In this document: positions 52,982 to 63,724 of the stretch, in pieces
How positions within the stretch are numbered: position 1 is the first letter of the stretch
Layout: each line of letters starts with the position of its first letter
Assembly: GCF_011602365.1 (NCBI RefSeq)
Contig: NZ_JAAONZ010000004.1
Location: 124,001-188,000 of the forward strand
Direction of reading: 5' to 3'
Length of the DNA stretch: 64,000 nt
Origin: Pseudomaricurvus hydrocarbonicus
Lineage (GTDB): Bacteria; Pseudomonadota; Gammaproteobacteria; Pseudomonadales; Cellvibrionaceae
The notes under the pieces: model-generated
Database searches by the model: none
What the model saw: the letters and a program-made list of their open reading frames with translations, nothing else
What the model was told of the DNA's origin: nothing
Program-made: the position numbers and the translations under genes

Positions 52982-54061
52982 ATGACAAATTATATTCTCC
53001 GCCGTTTGTTGCTGATGATCCCCACTCTGCTGGGAATCATGATCATTAATTTTTTGATTGTTCAGTCGGCCCCTGGTGGTCCGGTTGAACAAATGATCTT
53101 TCAACTGGAAAGCCATGAAGGCACAACCGCGTCCGGATTGGGCGGGGGAGGCAGTGAAGCGGGTTCATCGGGAGGTGCTAAATACCGTGGCGCGCAAGGC
53201 CTACCCCCCGAAGTCATCGCCAAAATTGAAGCGATGTATGGCTTTGACAAGCCCCCGCTACAGCGCTTCTGGGAAATGCTGGTGAACTATTCCCAGTTCC
53301 AGTTTGGCGATAGTTTTTTTAGAAACACCAGTGTATTGACTCTGATCGTTGAAAAAATGCCCGTATCGATTTCTCTGGGGCTGTGGAGCACGTTAATTAT
53401 TTATTTGATCTCGATACCCTTGGGCATACAAAAAGCCGTTAAACATGGTTCGCGCTTTGATGTTTGGAGTAGCGCCACCATTATTATCGGCTACGCGATT
53501 CCCGGCTTCTTATTTGCCATTATTTTGATCGTACTGTTTGCCGGCGGGAGCTATTGGGATGTCTTCCCCTTAAGAGGGCTGACGTCATCGAATTTCGATA
53601 GTTTATCGCTGCTCGGTAAAATCAAAGATTATTTCTGGCATCTGACCCTGCCTCTGCTGGCATACACCATTGGTGGGTTTGCCACCTTAACCATGCTGAC
53701 AAAGAACTCATTTCTGGACGAAATCAATAAACAATACGTGCAAACTGCCAGAGCCAAAGGGCTGTCTGAATCCAAAGTGTTATACGGCCACGTATTTCGC
53801 AATGCGATGCTGATTATCATCTCAGGCTTTCCGGCAGCCTTCATTGGCATTTTTTTCACCGGCTCACTTTTGATTGAAGTGATTTTTTCCCTGGACGGTT
53901 TAGGCCTTTTGGCGTTTGAATCGGTTCAAACCCGAGACTACCCGGTTATTTTCGGAACCCTGTTCATTTTCACCCTGATTGGCCTCTTCGTAAAACTGCT
54001 TTCAGACCTGGCCTATGTCGCGGTGGACCCCAGAATTAATTTTGAGACTCAGGACGTTTAA
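52982..54061 (+). CDS. yejB: ABC transporter permease YejB
   Basis: 359 residues, six membrane segments. N-terminal [34 protein letters not shown] is typical of DppB/OppB/YejB permeases. A YejB-type glycine/serine-rich insert (about 44-62) follows. The EAA loop ([20 protein letters not shown], about 256-275) that contacts the ATPase is intact. Forms the inner-membrane channel with YejE for peptides, including microcin C-like compounds in E. coli. Second gene of the operon, 25 bases before yejE. Confidence 0.94.
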   Translation: MTNYILRRLLLMIPTLLGIMIINFLIVQSAPGGPVEQMIFQLESHEGTTASGLGGGGSEAGSSGGAKYRGAQGLPPEVIAKIEAMYGFDKPPLQRFWEMLVNYSQFQFGDSFFRNTSVLTLIVEKMPVSISLGLWSTLIIYLISIPLGIQKAVKHGSRFDVWSSATIIIGYAIPGFLFAIILIVLFAGGSYWDVFPLRGLTSSNFDSLSLLGKIKDYFWHLTLPLLAYTIGGFATLTMLTKNSFLDEINKQYVQTARAKGLSESKVLYGHVFRNAMLIIISGFPAAFIGIFFTGSLLIEVIFSLDGLGLLAFESVQTRDYPVIFGTLFIFTLIGLFVKLLSDLAYVAVDPRINFETQDV

Positions 54062-54086
54062 TGGTGATGAAATTCGGTAGCGCGCA

Positions 54087-55127
54087 ATGAACTCCTTGAA
54101 ACAGAGACTTAACCCCATTAATCAGCGGCGCTTGGGCATGTTTTTCTCCAACCCTCGCGCCAAATGGAGCTTGTGGATTTTCCTGGTACTGTTCACGGCT
54201 TCGTTGTTTTCTGAATTTATTGCCAACAACAAGCCTGTTCTGGTGTTTTATGACGGCGGTATTTACTCACCGATCCTGACATCGTACTCCGAGACAACAT
54301 TTGGTGGTGACTTCGAAACGGAAGCAGACTATTCAGATGAATATGTTATCGAACTGATCAATGAAAAAGGTTGGGCCATTTGGCCCCCGATTCCCTACAG
54401 TTATGACACTCATATTTCCGGCCTGGAGCACCCTGCCCCTTCCCCTCCGACCTCAAAGAACTGGTTGGGCACCGACGATCAGGCTCGCGATGTTGTCGCC
54501 CGTGTGATCTATGGATTTCGAATTTCGATTTTATTTGCCCTCACCTTGACCATCGGAAGCTGCATTGTGGGGGTCTTTGTCGGTGCGGTACAGGGCTACT
54601 TCGGCGGCAAGATCGATTTGGTCGGACAGCGATTTTTGGAGATTTGGGGCGGGCTGCCGGTATTGTTTCTGTTGATTATTATGGCCAACATTGTAACCCC
54701 CAGCTTCTGGTGGTTACTCGCCATCATGCTGCTCTTTAACTGGACCGCGCTGGTGGATGTCGTTAGGGCTGAATTTCTGCGCGGTCGAAATCTCGATTAT
54801 GTGCGAGCGGCAAAAGCACTGGGAGTGCCCGATAATAAAATCATGGCACGGCATATTTTGCCAAACGCCATGGTTGCCACCGTCACCCTGGTGCCGTTCT
54901 TGCTGGCGGGTGCCGTAACAACCCTGACCTCGCTGGACTTTCTCGGTTTCGGAATGCCCCCTGGGTCCCCCTCTCTCGGTGAGCTGGTCGCCCAGGGCAA
55001 AGGTAACCTGCAGGCCCCCTGGCTGGCGCTGACGGCGTTTACCGTGCTAGCCGCACTGCTGACGCTCCTGGTCTTTATCGGCGAGGGAGTCAGAGATGCT
55101 TTCGATCCCCGCCTGGTCACACGCTAA
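54087..55127 (+). CDS. yejE: ABC transporter permease YejE
   Basis: 346 residues. N-terminal helix followed by a long periplasmic loop (about 45-130) and then five further helices. Contains NWLGTDDQARDVVARVIYGFRIS, a hallmark of OppC/YejE permeases, and the EAA loop (RAAKALGVPDNKIMARHILPNA, about 232-254). Partner of YejB. Its stop codon overlaps the yejF start by one base (TAATG). Confidence 0.95.
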   Translation: MNSLKQRLNPINQRRLGMFFSNPRAKWSLWIFLVLFTASLFSEFIANNKPVLVFYDGGIYSPILTSYSETTFGGDFETEADYSDEYVIELINEKGWAIWPPIPYSYDTHISGLEHPAPSPPTSKNWLGTDDQARDVVARVIYGFRISILFALTLTIGSCIVGVFVGAVQGYFGGKIDLVGQRFLEIWGGLPVLFLLIIMANIVTPSFWWLLAIMLLFNWTALVDVVRAEFLRGRNLDYVRAAKALGVPDNKIMARHILPNAMVATVTLVPFLLAGAVTTLTSLDFLGFGMPPGSPSLGELVAQGKGNLQAPWLALTAFTVLAALLTLLVFIGEGVRDAFDPRLVTR

Positions 55128-56800
55128 TGAACAGTAAATTAATGACAACACCCGCTATTCCACAACCCAGCCTTTCGGGGGCCTCGGAACCCTCGGCTCT
55201 GGCAGGCACAAAGACACCGCTGTTATCAGTAAAAGATTTGTCAGTTGCCTTCCGTCAGGGTGACGAGATCTCAGAGGTGGTCGATAAAATCAGTTTTGAA
55301 ATTCATCGCGGAGAAACCCTTGCCCTGGTGGGTGAGTCAGGCTCAGGCAAGTCCATGACCGCACTGTCCATCCTCAAGCTGCTGCCCTACCCAATGGCAT
55401 TCCACCCCAGCGGCGAAGTGTGGTTTGAATCGGAAAATTTATTGCGATTCAGTCAAAGCCAAATGCAACGCATACGGGGCAATAGGATCGGGATGATTTT
55501 TCAGGAGCCCATGACGGCCCTTAACCCGCTGCACACCATAGAAAAACAAATCGGTGAGGTTATTTGCCAGCATCGTGGTATTAAGCTTAGGCAGGCGCGC
55601 CCTCTCATTCTCAACCTGCTTGCCAAAGTCCAGATCCCCAACGCAGAAAGCCGTCTTAAATCTTACCCTCATGAACTTTCTGGCGGCCAGCGACAGCGAA
55701 TCATGATAGCGATGGCGCTGGCTAATGAACCCGACATTTTGATTGCCGATGAACCCACCACAGCGCTGGACGTGACGGTCCAAAAAGAAATTTTACAACT
55801 GCTCAAAAAACTGCAGCGTGATGAGGAATTGGGTCTATTGCTGATTACGCATGATTTGAATGTGGTCAAGCATATGGCTCAAAAAGTGATTGTGATGCAG
55901 CGAGGACGAGCCGTAGAAACGGCCGACTGCAGCCTTATTTTTACCAAGCCCGCTCATGAATATACCCGCAAGCTGCTTTTGGGCAAACCTCAGGGCAGGC
56001 CCGTGGAAATCAGCTCGGACACCCCTGAGCTGCTTAGCACCAAGCAATTGTGTGTCTCATTCACAACCCAAAAAAGTGTCTTTGGTCGACCGCTAAAGCA
56101 GTTTCACGCAGTTAAGAACGCCAACATTTGCATCGAATCGGGTAAAACCCTGGGGATTGTCGGGGAAAGTGGATCGGGTAAATCGACGTTGGCCTTGGCC
56201 ATTTTACGTTTATTAAAATCAACTGGTGAGATCAACTTCAAAGGCAGTTTGATTTCTGAGATAAGGGAAAGTAATTTGCGCGCAATGCGCAAGGATTTTC
56301 AGGTGGTGTTTCAGGACCCTTTCGCCAGTTTGAGCCCTCGCATGACCGCGGCTGAAATTATTCAGGAAGGCCTGAATGTTCACTCCAAGCTTTCGGCTGA
56401 AGAACGTGCGCAGCGTGTCGGCGATGTGATGAATGAAGTGGGCCTGGAAGTGAGCATGCAAAACCGTTACCCGCATGAATTTTCCGGAGGTCAGCGCCAA
56501 AGGATCGCCATTGCCAGAGCCCTCATTCTAAACCCTTCGCTATTGATTCTGGATGAGCCAACCTCTGCTTTGGACAAAACCGTTCAGGTTCAGGTGGTTG
56601 ATCTGCTGAGAAATCTGCAGCGTCACCGCCATTTGACCTATATCTTCATCAGTCATGACCTTCAGGTGGTGAAGGCCTTAAGCCATAAAATCATCGTGAT
56701 GAAAGATGGTGAGATTGTCGAGCAAGGTGATGCCGAACAGGTATTGACCCGCCCAAGGGAGCCCTATACTCAGGAGTTGATGGCCGCCAGTCTAGGATAA
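55127..56800 (+). CDS. yejF: ABC transporter ATP-binding protein YejF, two fused ATPase domains
   Basis: 557 residues with two complete nucleotide-binding domains. First domain: Walker A GESGSGKSM (about 65-73), signature LSGGQRQRI, Walker B ILIADEPTTALD. Second domain: Walker A GESGSGKSTL (about 346), signature FSGGQRQRI, Walker B LLILDEPTSALD. Powers uptake by YejB/YejE. Last gene of the operon, ending before the terminator at 56842. A later in-frame ATG at residue 5 is possible. Confidence 0.95.
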   Translation: MNSKLMTTPAIPQPSLSGASEPSALAGTKTPLLSVKDLSVAFRQGDEISEVVDKISFEIHRGETLALVGESGSGKSMTALSILKLLPYPMAFHPSGEVWFESENLLRFSQSQMQRIRGNRIGMIFQEPMTALNPLHTIEKQIGEVICQHRGIKLRQARPLILNLLAKVQIPNAESRLKSYPHELSGGQRQRIMIAMALANEPDILIADEPTTALDVTVQKEILQLLKKLQRDEELGLLLITHDLNVVKHMAQKVIVMQRGRAVETADCSLIFTKPAHEYTRKLLLGKPQGRPVEISSDTPELLSTKQLCVSFTTQKSVFGRPLKQFHAVKNANICIESGKTLGIVGESGSGKSTLALAILRLLKSTGEINFKGSLISEIRESNLRAMRKDFQVVFQDPFASLSPRMTAAEIIQEGLNVHSKLSAEERAQRVGDVMNEVGLEVSMQNRYPHEFSGGQRQRIAIARALILNPSLLILDEPTSALDKTVQVQVVDLLRNLQRHRHLTYIFISHDLQVVKALSHKIIVMKDGEIVEQGDAEQVLTRPREPYTQELMAASLG

Positions 56801-56841
56801 ACGCGCCAGAGTCAGACAAAATACCACTGTGCCAGCATTAA

Positions 56842-56874
56842 AAAAGGCCTTGAGACAATGTCTTAAGGCCTTTT
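56842..56874. terminator. Bidirectional terminator between yejF and ppiD
   Basis: AAAGGCCTTGAGACA pairs with TGTCTTAAGGCCTTT (with one G-T pair), A-run before and T-run after. The two genes converge here, so it can serve both. Confidence 0.82.
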
Positions 56875-56964
56875 CAGTCGGAGCGATCAGTCAGAACCGT
56901 CTATTTTGTTGAAACGCATCGCCTGACTTGATCCAGTGAGCACTTCAGTGCTGTCCCGCAAGAT

Positions 56965-58839
56965 TTAATAAATTTCGATATCCGCCGATTCATTGAGCGC
57001 CTTTTGATAGGTTGCCAACTCTTGCCCCCCCAGCTCCTGCGACAGACGCTGCTTCAAGGCCAGAAGCTGAGCCTGATCCATGTCTGGCAAAGTGCCGGGT
57101 TTAACAACCGTCAGCTGCGCAACCACCACGTCACCATTTTGCAAAGGTAACGAGGTGTTGACGGCGTCAGATGGCTGCGGCTTGGGCAGATTAAACAGGT
57201 GAGCCAGTAATTCGCGATCGATATTCTGATCGTTGCGACGGGCATCCGCTTTGACTTGCCAGTCAAGCCCTAGGTCGGATGCCAAGGCTTCCAGCTGACT
57301 GCCCTGGTTTAATTTTGCCAGCAACTCGTTAGCCTGATCGTTCAGGATTACGGCGACTTTGTCACGCGTTACAATGTCTTTAACCTCATCCTGAACTTCA
57401 TCAAGCGGCTTTACTTCCGCTTCGTGGTGTTCTTTCAGCTTGACCACCACAACATGATTATCTGAAATCTCAATAACCGGACTGGCAAGCCCTTCGTGCA
57501 ACACATCATCACTGAACACCTCAGCCAGCACCTGGTTGTTTGAGAGAAGTCCAGGGCCACCACGACGACCAAATAACTTTGAAGTTTTGACCTCCAGCCC
57601 CAAGCTGTCAGCCGCATCTTTCAGGCTGGCAGTGTTGTAGGTCGCGTCAGGCAGTTCGTCTAAAATCTCAACAAAGGTGGATTCTGCAGAAGCGCGGGCA
57701 AGATGCTCTTCGATCCCTGAGCGTGCTTCCTCAAAAGTTGGGGGCTGTCCCTCTTCTATCGCCAACAGCTTGATAAAGTGGGTGCCTGCGTCCGTTTCTA
57801 CCGGACCGGATACTTCACCAACACTCAGTTCAGCCAACGCCGTTTCAAAAGACTGGGGGAAACTGGATCCGTCCGTGGTACCCACATCACCACCACTGTT
57901 GCTCGAGCCAATGTCGTCGGATAAATCCTTGGCAATGGCAGAAAAGTCATCCCCCGCTTTGAGGCGCTCTGCCACAGTTGCTATTTTTGCTTCGGCCCCG
58001 TCGCCGCTTTCAATCAAAATATGGGCGGCGTGGCGCTGTATGGAGGCTTCAAAATTGGCAACCTCTTGCTCGTACTGGGCCTTCACTACCTCAGGGTCCA
58101 CATCTTTTTGGGCCGCGAGATTATCCAGACTCAGTTCAATGTATTCCACAGACACCTGCTCGGGGCGCATAAACTGAGCTTGATGATCGTCGTAATAAGC
58201 TGAGATTTCATCGTCGGAGACAGTCACTTGCTGGGCTGCCGTCTCATAAGGCAGCGTGACATAGTAGAAACTGCGAGTCTGCTGAGTAATGGCGGTCAGA
58301 GCCTTAAGATCGCCTTCGGTGGCGAAAGCACTGGCATTGAGGCCACTGGCGTGCTGATTCACCAACAGATCTTCCACCAGTACTTTCTTATAACTGGCCG
58401 GCGTATAACCCATGTTGCGCAACAGCAAGGTGTATAGCTCAGCATTGAACACACCGTCCTGCTGAAACTGCGGAGTATTGATGATTATTTGATTAATGTC
58501 GGCGTCACTGATAGCCATACCACCGTCTTCGGCAGCCTGCTTCAAAAGCTCCCGGTTCATGAGACGGGTCAGTACCGGTGGACGCAACTGCTCGTCGCTG
58601 ATCAGGTCCGCTGGTGCCTGCTCGCCAAAACGCTCTAAAAGCTGTTGCTTTTGAATTCTGACAGCCCGGGTCAACTCCATTTCGGAAATGGCTTCTCCGT
58701 TCACTTCTGCAGCTTTGCCCGCGCTAGTGTCTTGCAAAAATAACGAATCAATACCAAACAACGCGAATGGCACAATCATCAGGCCAACGATAAACACCGC
58801 CATAGTGCCTTTGAGATTGTCCCGGAATGTCTGAAGCAT
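56965..58839 (-). CDS. ppiD: PpiD, periplasmic folding chaperone/peptidyl-prolyl isomerase
   Basis: 624 residues (E. coli 623). Short cytosolic start, one membrane helix (VFIVGLMIVPFALFGIDSLF, about 15-35), a SurA-like N-terminal chaperone domain, a parvulin-type PPIC domain (about 275-370: AAHILIESG ... FSAIAKDLSDD...GGDVG) and a C-terminal domain. Anchored in the inner membrane, it helps newly exported proteins emerging from the Sec translocon. Downstream of hupB, with the hupB terminator between them, as in other gammaproteobacteria. Confidence 0.93.
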   Translation of the reverse strand: MLQTFRDNLKGTMAVFIVGLMIVPFALFGIDSLFLQDTSAGKAAEVNGEAISEMELTRAVRIQKQQLLERFGEQAPADLISDEQLRPPVLTRLMNRELLKQAAEDGGMAISDADINQIIINTPQFQQDGVFNAELYTLLLRNMGYTPASYKKVLVEDLLVNQHASGLNASAFATEGDLKALTAITQQTRSFYYVTLPYETAAQQVTVSDDEISAYYDDHQAQFMRPEQVSVEYIELSLDNLAAQKDVDPEVVKAQYEQEVANFEASIQRHAAHILIESGDGAEAKIATVAERLKAGDDFSAIAKDLSDDIGSSNSGGDVGTTDGSSFPQSFETALAELSVGEVSGPVETDAGTHFIKLLAIEEGQPPTFEEARSGIEEHLARASAESTFVEILDELPDATYNTASLKDAADSLGLEVKTSKLFGRRGGPGLLSNNQVLAEVFSDDVLHEGLASPVIEISDNHVVVVKLKEHHEAEVKPLDEVQDEVKDIVTRDKVAVILNDQANELLAKLNQGSQLEALASDLGLDWQVKADARRNDQNIDRELLAHLFNLPKPQPSDAVNTSLPLQNGDVVVAQLTVVKPGTLPDMDQAQLLALKQRLSQELGGQELATYQKALNESADIEIY

Positions 58840-58928
58840 AAAAGACCTCTATCGGTAGTCCAGCGACTGAGATGCAGCCGACGATGTATTAAATTAAATC
58901 CAGGTGATTGAATCACCGCATATAAGAA

Positions 58929-58955
58929 AAAAGGCGCATCAATGATGCGCCTTTT
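58929..58955 (-). terminator. Intrinsic terminator of hupB
   Basis: Perfect stem AAAAGGCGCATC/GATGCGCCTTTT around a three-base loop, with further A/T flanks. Read on the minus strand it follows the hupB stop by 106 bases and precedes ppiD. Confidence 0.85.
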
Positions 58956-59061
58956 AAAAACTCTTTACTGCTATATTTTGAAACTTGTCGTATTTTTTAC
59001 GTTGAGTCTCAACAGTGAAACAGTCGAGCTGCAGGAATGCTTTCCCGCCGGACGCGTTAAA

Positions 59062-59334
59062 TCAGTTAACGGCGTCTTTCAGAGCCTTACCTGCTTTGAA
59101 GCTAGGAATTTTGGCTGCAGCAATTTGGATTGGGTCACCAGTCTGAGGGTTGCGACCTGTGCGAGCAGCACGGTCCTTCACAGAAAATGTACCGAAACCG
59201 ACTAATACAACCTGATCATCAGCTTTTAAAGCACCAGTAACAGCTTCGATCATGGCGTCAACGGCGCGGCCTGCTGCAGCTTTTGGAATGTCAGCAGAAG
59301 CGGCAACCGCCTCAATCAGCTCAGATTTATTCAC
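59062..59334 (-). CDS. hupB: DNA-binding protein HU-beta
   Basis: 90 residues, standard HU length. [29 protein letters not shown]-terminal helices, then the [21 protein letters not shown] beta arm that wraps DNA, and the [15 protein letters not shown]-terminus. Nucleoid protein that bends DNA. Lies between lon and ppiD on the same strand; the lon-hupB-ppiD order is widely conserved. Confidence 0.97.
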   Translation of the reverse strand: MNKSELIEAVAASADIPKAAAGRAVDAMIEAVTGALKADDQVVLVGFGTFSVKDRAARTGRNPQTGDPIQIAAAKIPSFKAGKALKDAVN

Positions 59335-59546
59335 ACTAAACCCCTTTTATTCGGATTAAATCAAGTAAGGAAATGTACAGGATCAATAAAGAAAAGAATT
59401 AACTCTTCCTCCCTTGACCGCAATCTTGCCCATGCAAGGAATAACGATTTATACCAATTGGGCTGAACACGGTCAAGGTAAGTTTCGTAGATTTAAGCGG
59501 CATTGCAGATTACTGCTCAGTTTCCACACAACTCGTATGAAAACCA

Positions 59547-59565
59547 CGCCAGCCAAGGGCTGGCG
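59547..59565 (-). terminator. Probable terminator of lon
   Basis: Perfect 8-bp stem CGCCAGCC/GGCTGGCG with a three-base loop, 20 bases past the lon stop; on the minus strand it is followed by TGGTTTT. The T-run is imperfect. Confidence 0.65.
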
Positions 59566-59585
59566 CTATTTTAGGGGTTACTGAA

Positions 59586-62006
59586 TTAATGGGTACTTAT
59601 GCGTGTAGAGGACGGTTTATCATCGCTGGCTTTGGCCTCTAAAGCTTTATATTCCTCATCCGTAAACGGCGTTGGCATATGTTGCAAAGCCACTTCCAAC
59701 ACCTGGTCAATCCATTGCACCGGTATGATTTTCAGGTCAGCTTTAATGTTTTCCGGAATCTCTTTCAGATCCCTTTCATTTTCATGAGGAATCAACACGG
59801 TTTTAATTCCGCCGCGATGAGCCGCCAACAGCTTTTCCTTCAGTCCGCCGATTTTTAACACCTCACCGCGCAGGGTAATTTCACCCGTCATGGCCACATC
59901 CGCCCGAACCGGGATATCGGTCAGGACCGAAACCAGTGTGGTGCACATGGCGATGCCCGCGCTGGGACCGTCCTTAGGCGTGGCCCCTTCCGGTACGTGA
60001 ATATGAATGTCCATGTTATCGATAAAGTCCGGTGCAACCCCCAGTACTTGAGAGCGTGAACGGACCACGGTCATGGCGGCCTGAATAGACTCCTGCATCA
60101 CGTCACCCAGAGAGCCTGTCTTGATCACACGGCCTTTACCTTTCACCGCAGACGATTCAATGGTTAATAGTTCCCCACCCACCTGCGTCCAGGCCAGTCC
60201 AGTCACCTGCCCAACCTGATTTTCCAGCTCTGCAACTCCGTAATCAAATTTACGAACGCCCAGAAAATCCTCTAGTACGTCGGGACCAATGACATCGCTG
60301 AGCAAAGCTTTATCTTTAACGTGTCGGGTCACCACTTTGCGACACAGTTTTGCGATCTCACGATCAAGACCCCGCACCCCCGCCTCACGAGTGTAATAGC
60401 GAACGATATCCCGAATCGCCCCCTCCTCTATGGTCAATTCACTCTCTTTGAGACCATTGTTTTTCATTTGTTTGGGGATCAGATAACGTGTTGCAATATT
60501 GACCTTTTCATCCTCTGTGTATCCGGGAATACGGATGACTTCCATCCGATCCAGTAATGGTCCGGGTATGTTCATGGAGTTGGACGTACAGATAAACATA
60601 ACATCCGAAAGGTCATAATCCACTTCAAGATAGTGGTCATTGAAGGTATTGTTTTGTTCCGGGTCCAGTACTTCCAGCAGGGCAGATGCAGGATCACCAC
60701 GATTATCCATCCCCATCTTGTCGATCTCATCAAGCAGGAATAATGGATTTTTAACGCCCGCCTTGGACATCTTTTGTATCAGCTTACCGGGCAGTGAACC
60801 GATATACGTCCGTCTGTGCCCGCGAATCTCCGCTTCGTCCCTGACGCCACCCAGAGCCATTCGAATGAACTCCCGGTTGGTCGCGCGAGCAATGGACTCC
60901 CCAAGAGAGGTCTTGCCAACGCCGGGAGGCCCTACCAGACACAGCACAGGCCCCTTGATTTTTTTAACCCGTTTTTGTACGGCCAAATACTCAAGAATGC
61001 GTTCTTTAACCTCTTCAAGGCCGTAATGATCCTCTTCCAGTACTTTCTCGGCACGGGCCAGATCATGACGCACTTTACTGCGTTTTGACCAGGGCACACT
61101 GACCATCCAATCGATGTAAGCGCGTACCACAGAGGCTTCAGCTGACATCGGGGACATCATTTTTAACTTACCCAGTTCGGCTCGGGTTTTTTTCTCGGCT
61201 TCTTCGGGCATCTTTGCCTTGTCGATTTTTTGTTCAAGCTCATCCATTTCATTGGGTTCATCACCGATTTCCCCCAACTCTTTTTGGATAGCTTTCATTT
61301 GCTCGTTCAGGTAGTACTCGCGCTGACTTTTTTCCATCTGCTTTTTGACGCGGCCGCGGATGCGTTTTTCAACCTGAAACAGGTCGATCTCCGCCTCAAT
61401 GAGACCCAGCAGGTGCTCCAGCCGCTCCCGAACGTCGGACATCTCGAGGATTTCCTGTTTCTGCTCAAGATCCAGGCTCATGTGAGCCGCAACCGTGTCA
61501 GCCAAACGTCCAGGCTCCTCTATCCCAGACAGCGAGGTCATGACTTCAGACGGAACTTTTTTGCTCAAATTAACGTATTGCTCGAACTGGTTCATCGCAG
61601 AGCGCAGCAGCGCATCGGATTCGTTGGAGGGGATTTCTGCACATTCGAGTTGCTCAGCTTCCGCGGTAAAGAAATCCTCATCCTCATGGATTGCCAGGAC
61701 ACGGGCACGATCACCACCTTCCACCAACACCTTAACGGTTCCATCAGGAAGCTTCAGCAGCTGCAGAATGTTAGAGACAGTACCGATGGTATAGAGATCA
61801 TCTTTGGCGGGATCGTCGTCTGAAGCATTACGCTGGGCGAGCAATAATACCTGTTTATCGGAGGCCATCGCCTGCTCAAGCGCCTTAATGGACTTTTCCC
61901 TGCCAACAAACAGTGGAATTACCATGTGAGGGTAAACAACCACGTCGCGAAGTGGCAGCAGCGGAAGTTCGATCGTGTTCATATCAGCCGATTCAGTCTG
62001 TTCCAT
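59586..62006 (-). CDS. lon: ATP-dependent protease Lon
   Basis: 806 residues (E. coli 784). N-terminal substrate domain ([27 protein letters not shown]), coiled-coil, AAA+ module with Walker [13 protein letters not shown] (about 358) and Walker [11 protein letters not shown], then the proteolytic domain with Ser682 (PKDGPSAG) and Lys725 ([13 protein letters not shown]), each three beyond the E. coli positions. Degrades misfolded and regulatory proteins. The slightly longer C-terminus is Ser/Lys-rich. Downstream of clpX with the clpX terminator between. Confidence 0.97.
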   Translation of the reverse strand: MEQTESADMNTIELPLLPLRDVVVYPHMVIPLFVGREKSIKALEQAMASDKQVLLLAQRNASDDDPAKDDLYTIGTVSNILQLLKLPDGTVKVLVEGGDRARVLAIHEDEDFFTAEAEQLECAEIPSNESDALLRSAMNQFEQYVNLSKKVPSEVMTSLSGIEEPGRLADTVAAHMSLDLEQKQEILEMSDVRERLEHLLGLIEAEIDLFQVEKRIRGRVKKQMEKSQREYYLNEQMKAIQKELGEIGDEPNEMDELEQKIDKAKMPEEAEKKTRAELGKLKMMSPMSAEASVVRAYIDWMVSVPWSKRSKVRHDLARAEKVLEEDHYGLEEVKERILEYLAVQKRVKKIKGPVLCLVGPPGVGKTSLGESIARATNREFIRMALGGVRDEAEIRGHRRTYIGSLPGKLIQKMSKAGVKNPLFLLDEIDKMGMDNRGDPASALLEVLDPEQNNTFNDHYLEVDYDLSDVMFICTSNSMNIPGPLLDRMEVIRIPGYTEDEKVNIATRYLIPKQMKNNGLKESELTIEEGAIRDIVRYYTREAGVRGLDREIAKLCRKVVTRHVKDKALLSDVIGPDVLEDFLGVRKFDYGVAELENQVGQVTGLAWTQVGGELLTIESSAVKGKGRVIKTGSLGDVMQESIQAAMTVVRSRSQVLGVAPDFIDNMDIHIHVPEGATPKDGPSAGIAMCTTLVSVLTDIPVRADVAMTGEITLRGEVLKIGGLKEKLLAAHRGGIKTVLIPHENERDLKEIPENIKADLKIIPVQWIDQVLEVALQHMPTPFTDEEYKALEAKASDDKPSSTRISTH

Positions 62007-62100
62007 ATGTCATCTCTTCTTGGTCGACCACGAATATCGTGAATGATAAAAGAATGGGGGCAATGCAGGCGAAATACAACTTAGGAAGCGGCAAAAAACA

Positions 62101-62128
62101 AAAAAAAGGAGCCATAGGCTCCCTTTTT
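62101..62128 (-). terminator. Intrinsic terminator of clpX (bidirectional form)
   Basis: Stem GGAGCC/GGCTCC (62108-62113, 62117-62122) with a three-base loop, seven A on the left and a T-run on the right. On the minus strand it lies 48 bases past the clpX stop, before lon. Confidence 0.88.
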
Positions 62129-62176
62129 GTTCGACTGACGCACTGATTGCTCAATGCGTAAACGCGGAGAAGGAAT

Positions 62177-63496
62177 TTACTCTTTAGGCGCAGCCTTTTT
62201 TTGCTTGGGCTCTTCAGCTTCTTCTGTGTGTATTTCACCGCGCTCATACACCAGCAGCGGTTCTGACTCACCATTAATGACAGATTCATCCACCACAACC
62301 TTACTGACCCCCTCTTCCGAAGGAATCTTGTACATGGTGTCCAGCAAGACCGATTCCATAATAGAGCGCAGGCCACGAGCACCGGTTTTGCGCTCCATTG
62401 CCTTGTTGGCAACGGCATCCAAAGCATCTTTACGAAAATCCACCTCAACCCCTTCCATTTCAAAGAGCTTGCTGTATTGCTTCGTCAATGAGTTCTTCGG
62501 TGCGGTCAGGATCTCCACCAGAGCTTCCAGGTCAAGTTCTTCCAGAGTTGCAATCACTGGCAGGCGACCCACGAACTCCGGTATTAAGCCATAGCGTACC
62601 AGATCTTCCGGCTCCAGCTCTTTAAAGGTTTCGCCAACATCCTTTTTGTCGTCCTTACCCTTAACTTCGGCACCAAAGCCTATGCCACCCTTCTCCGAGC
62701 GATCCCGAATGACCTTATCCAAACCGGCAAAAGCTCCACCGCAGATGAAAAGGATGTTAGAGGTGTCAACCTGAAGGAATTCCTGCTGCGGGTGTTTGCG
62801 ACCGCCCTGTGGCGGAACAGAAGCAACAGTGCCCTCAATCAGTTTCAGCAGAGCTTGCTGGACCCCTTCACCGGAGACATCACGGGTGATGGACGGATTG
62901 TCGGACTTGCGAGAGATTTTGTCGATCTCATCAATATACACAATGCCCTGTTGAGCCTTCTCAACGTCGTAATCACACTTCTGCAACAGCTTCTGAATGA
63001 TGTTTTCAACGTCTTCACCAACATAACCAGCTTCGGTCAATGTCGTGGCGTCGGCAATGGTAAATGGCACGTTCAATAAGCGAGCCAAAGTCTCTGCAAG
63101 GAGGGTTTTACCGCTGCCGGTAGGGCCAACCATCAGGATATTGCTCTTGCCTAGCTCAACATCGTCCTTGTCTTTCTTTTTCTCTCCGGCGCGCAAACGC
63201 TTGTAGTGGTTGTAAACCGCCACCGCCAAAACCTTTTTGGCACGCTTTTGACCAATGACGTAATCGTCAAGAATTTCAGATATTTCCTGAGGGGTGGGCA
63301 GGCGGTCACTTGTACCTTCTGCTGAGCTCTCTTGAATCTCTTCGCGAATGATGTCATTACACAGGTCTACACATTCATCACAGATGAAGACCGAGGGGCC
63401 GGCGATCAGCTTACGAACTTCGTGCTGGCTTTTACCGCAAAAAGAGCAGTAAAGCAGCTTGCCGTTGTCATCACCACTTTCAGTCGTATCGGTCAT
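62177..63496 (-). CDS. clpX: ClpX, ATP-binding unfoldase subunit of the ClpXP protease
   Basis: 439 residues (E. coli 424). N-terminal C4 zinc finger (YCSFCGKS ... [14 protein letters not shown]), AAA+ core with Walker [16 protein letters not shown] (about 123) and Walker [11 protein letters not shown]. The pore loop GYVGEDVE and the ClpP-binding IGF loop ([12 protein letters not shown], about 274) are present. The C-terminus is extended and charged ([14 protein letters not shown]). Unfolds substrates and feeds ClpP. Follows clpP by 228 bases on the same strand. Confidence 0.97.
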   Translation of the reverse strand: MTDTTESGDDNGKLLYCSFCGKSQHEVRKLIAGPSVFICDECVDLCNDIIREEIQESSAEGTSDRLPTPQEISEILDDYVIGQKRAKKVLAVAVYNHYKRLRAGEKKKDKDDVELGKSNILMVGPTGSGKTLLAETLARLLNVPFTIADATTLTEAGYVGEDVENIIQKLLQKCDYDVEKAQQGIVYIDEIDKISRKSDNPSITRDVSGEGVQQALLKLIEGTVASVPPQGGRKHPQQEFLQVDTSNILFICGGAFAGLDKVIRDRSEKGGIGFGAEVKGKDDKKDVGETFKELEPEDLVRYGLIPEFVGRLPVIATLEELDLEALVEILTAPKNSLTKQYSKLFEMEGVEVDFRKDALDAVANKAMERKTGARGLRSIMESVLLDTMYKIPSEEGVSKVVVDESVINGESEPLLVYERGEIHTEEAEEPKQKKAAPKE

Positions 63497-63724
63497 TAAA
63501 CCTCTCCATCAAATCTTTTCTAAGCTGTTCTTAGGTCTAACAATGCGTCCTACAGCTGATTTTTTCAAGGGGAAACCCCCTTGGGTCTTAACTTTTCTGA
63601 GCTGGATTGGCCTCATACCGGTGCAGATCAGAACATACTGGCTGCAGCTTAAGGCATTTAGCGCCAAGTGCAGCCGGTAATGTCGCCGAAATCAACAATA
63701 CACCTGTTTCAAGCAGTCTGAGGG

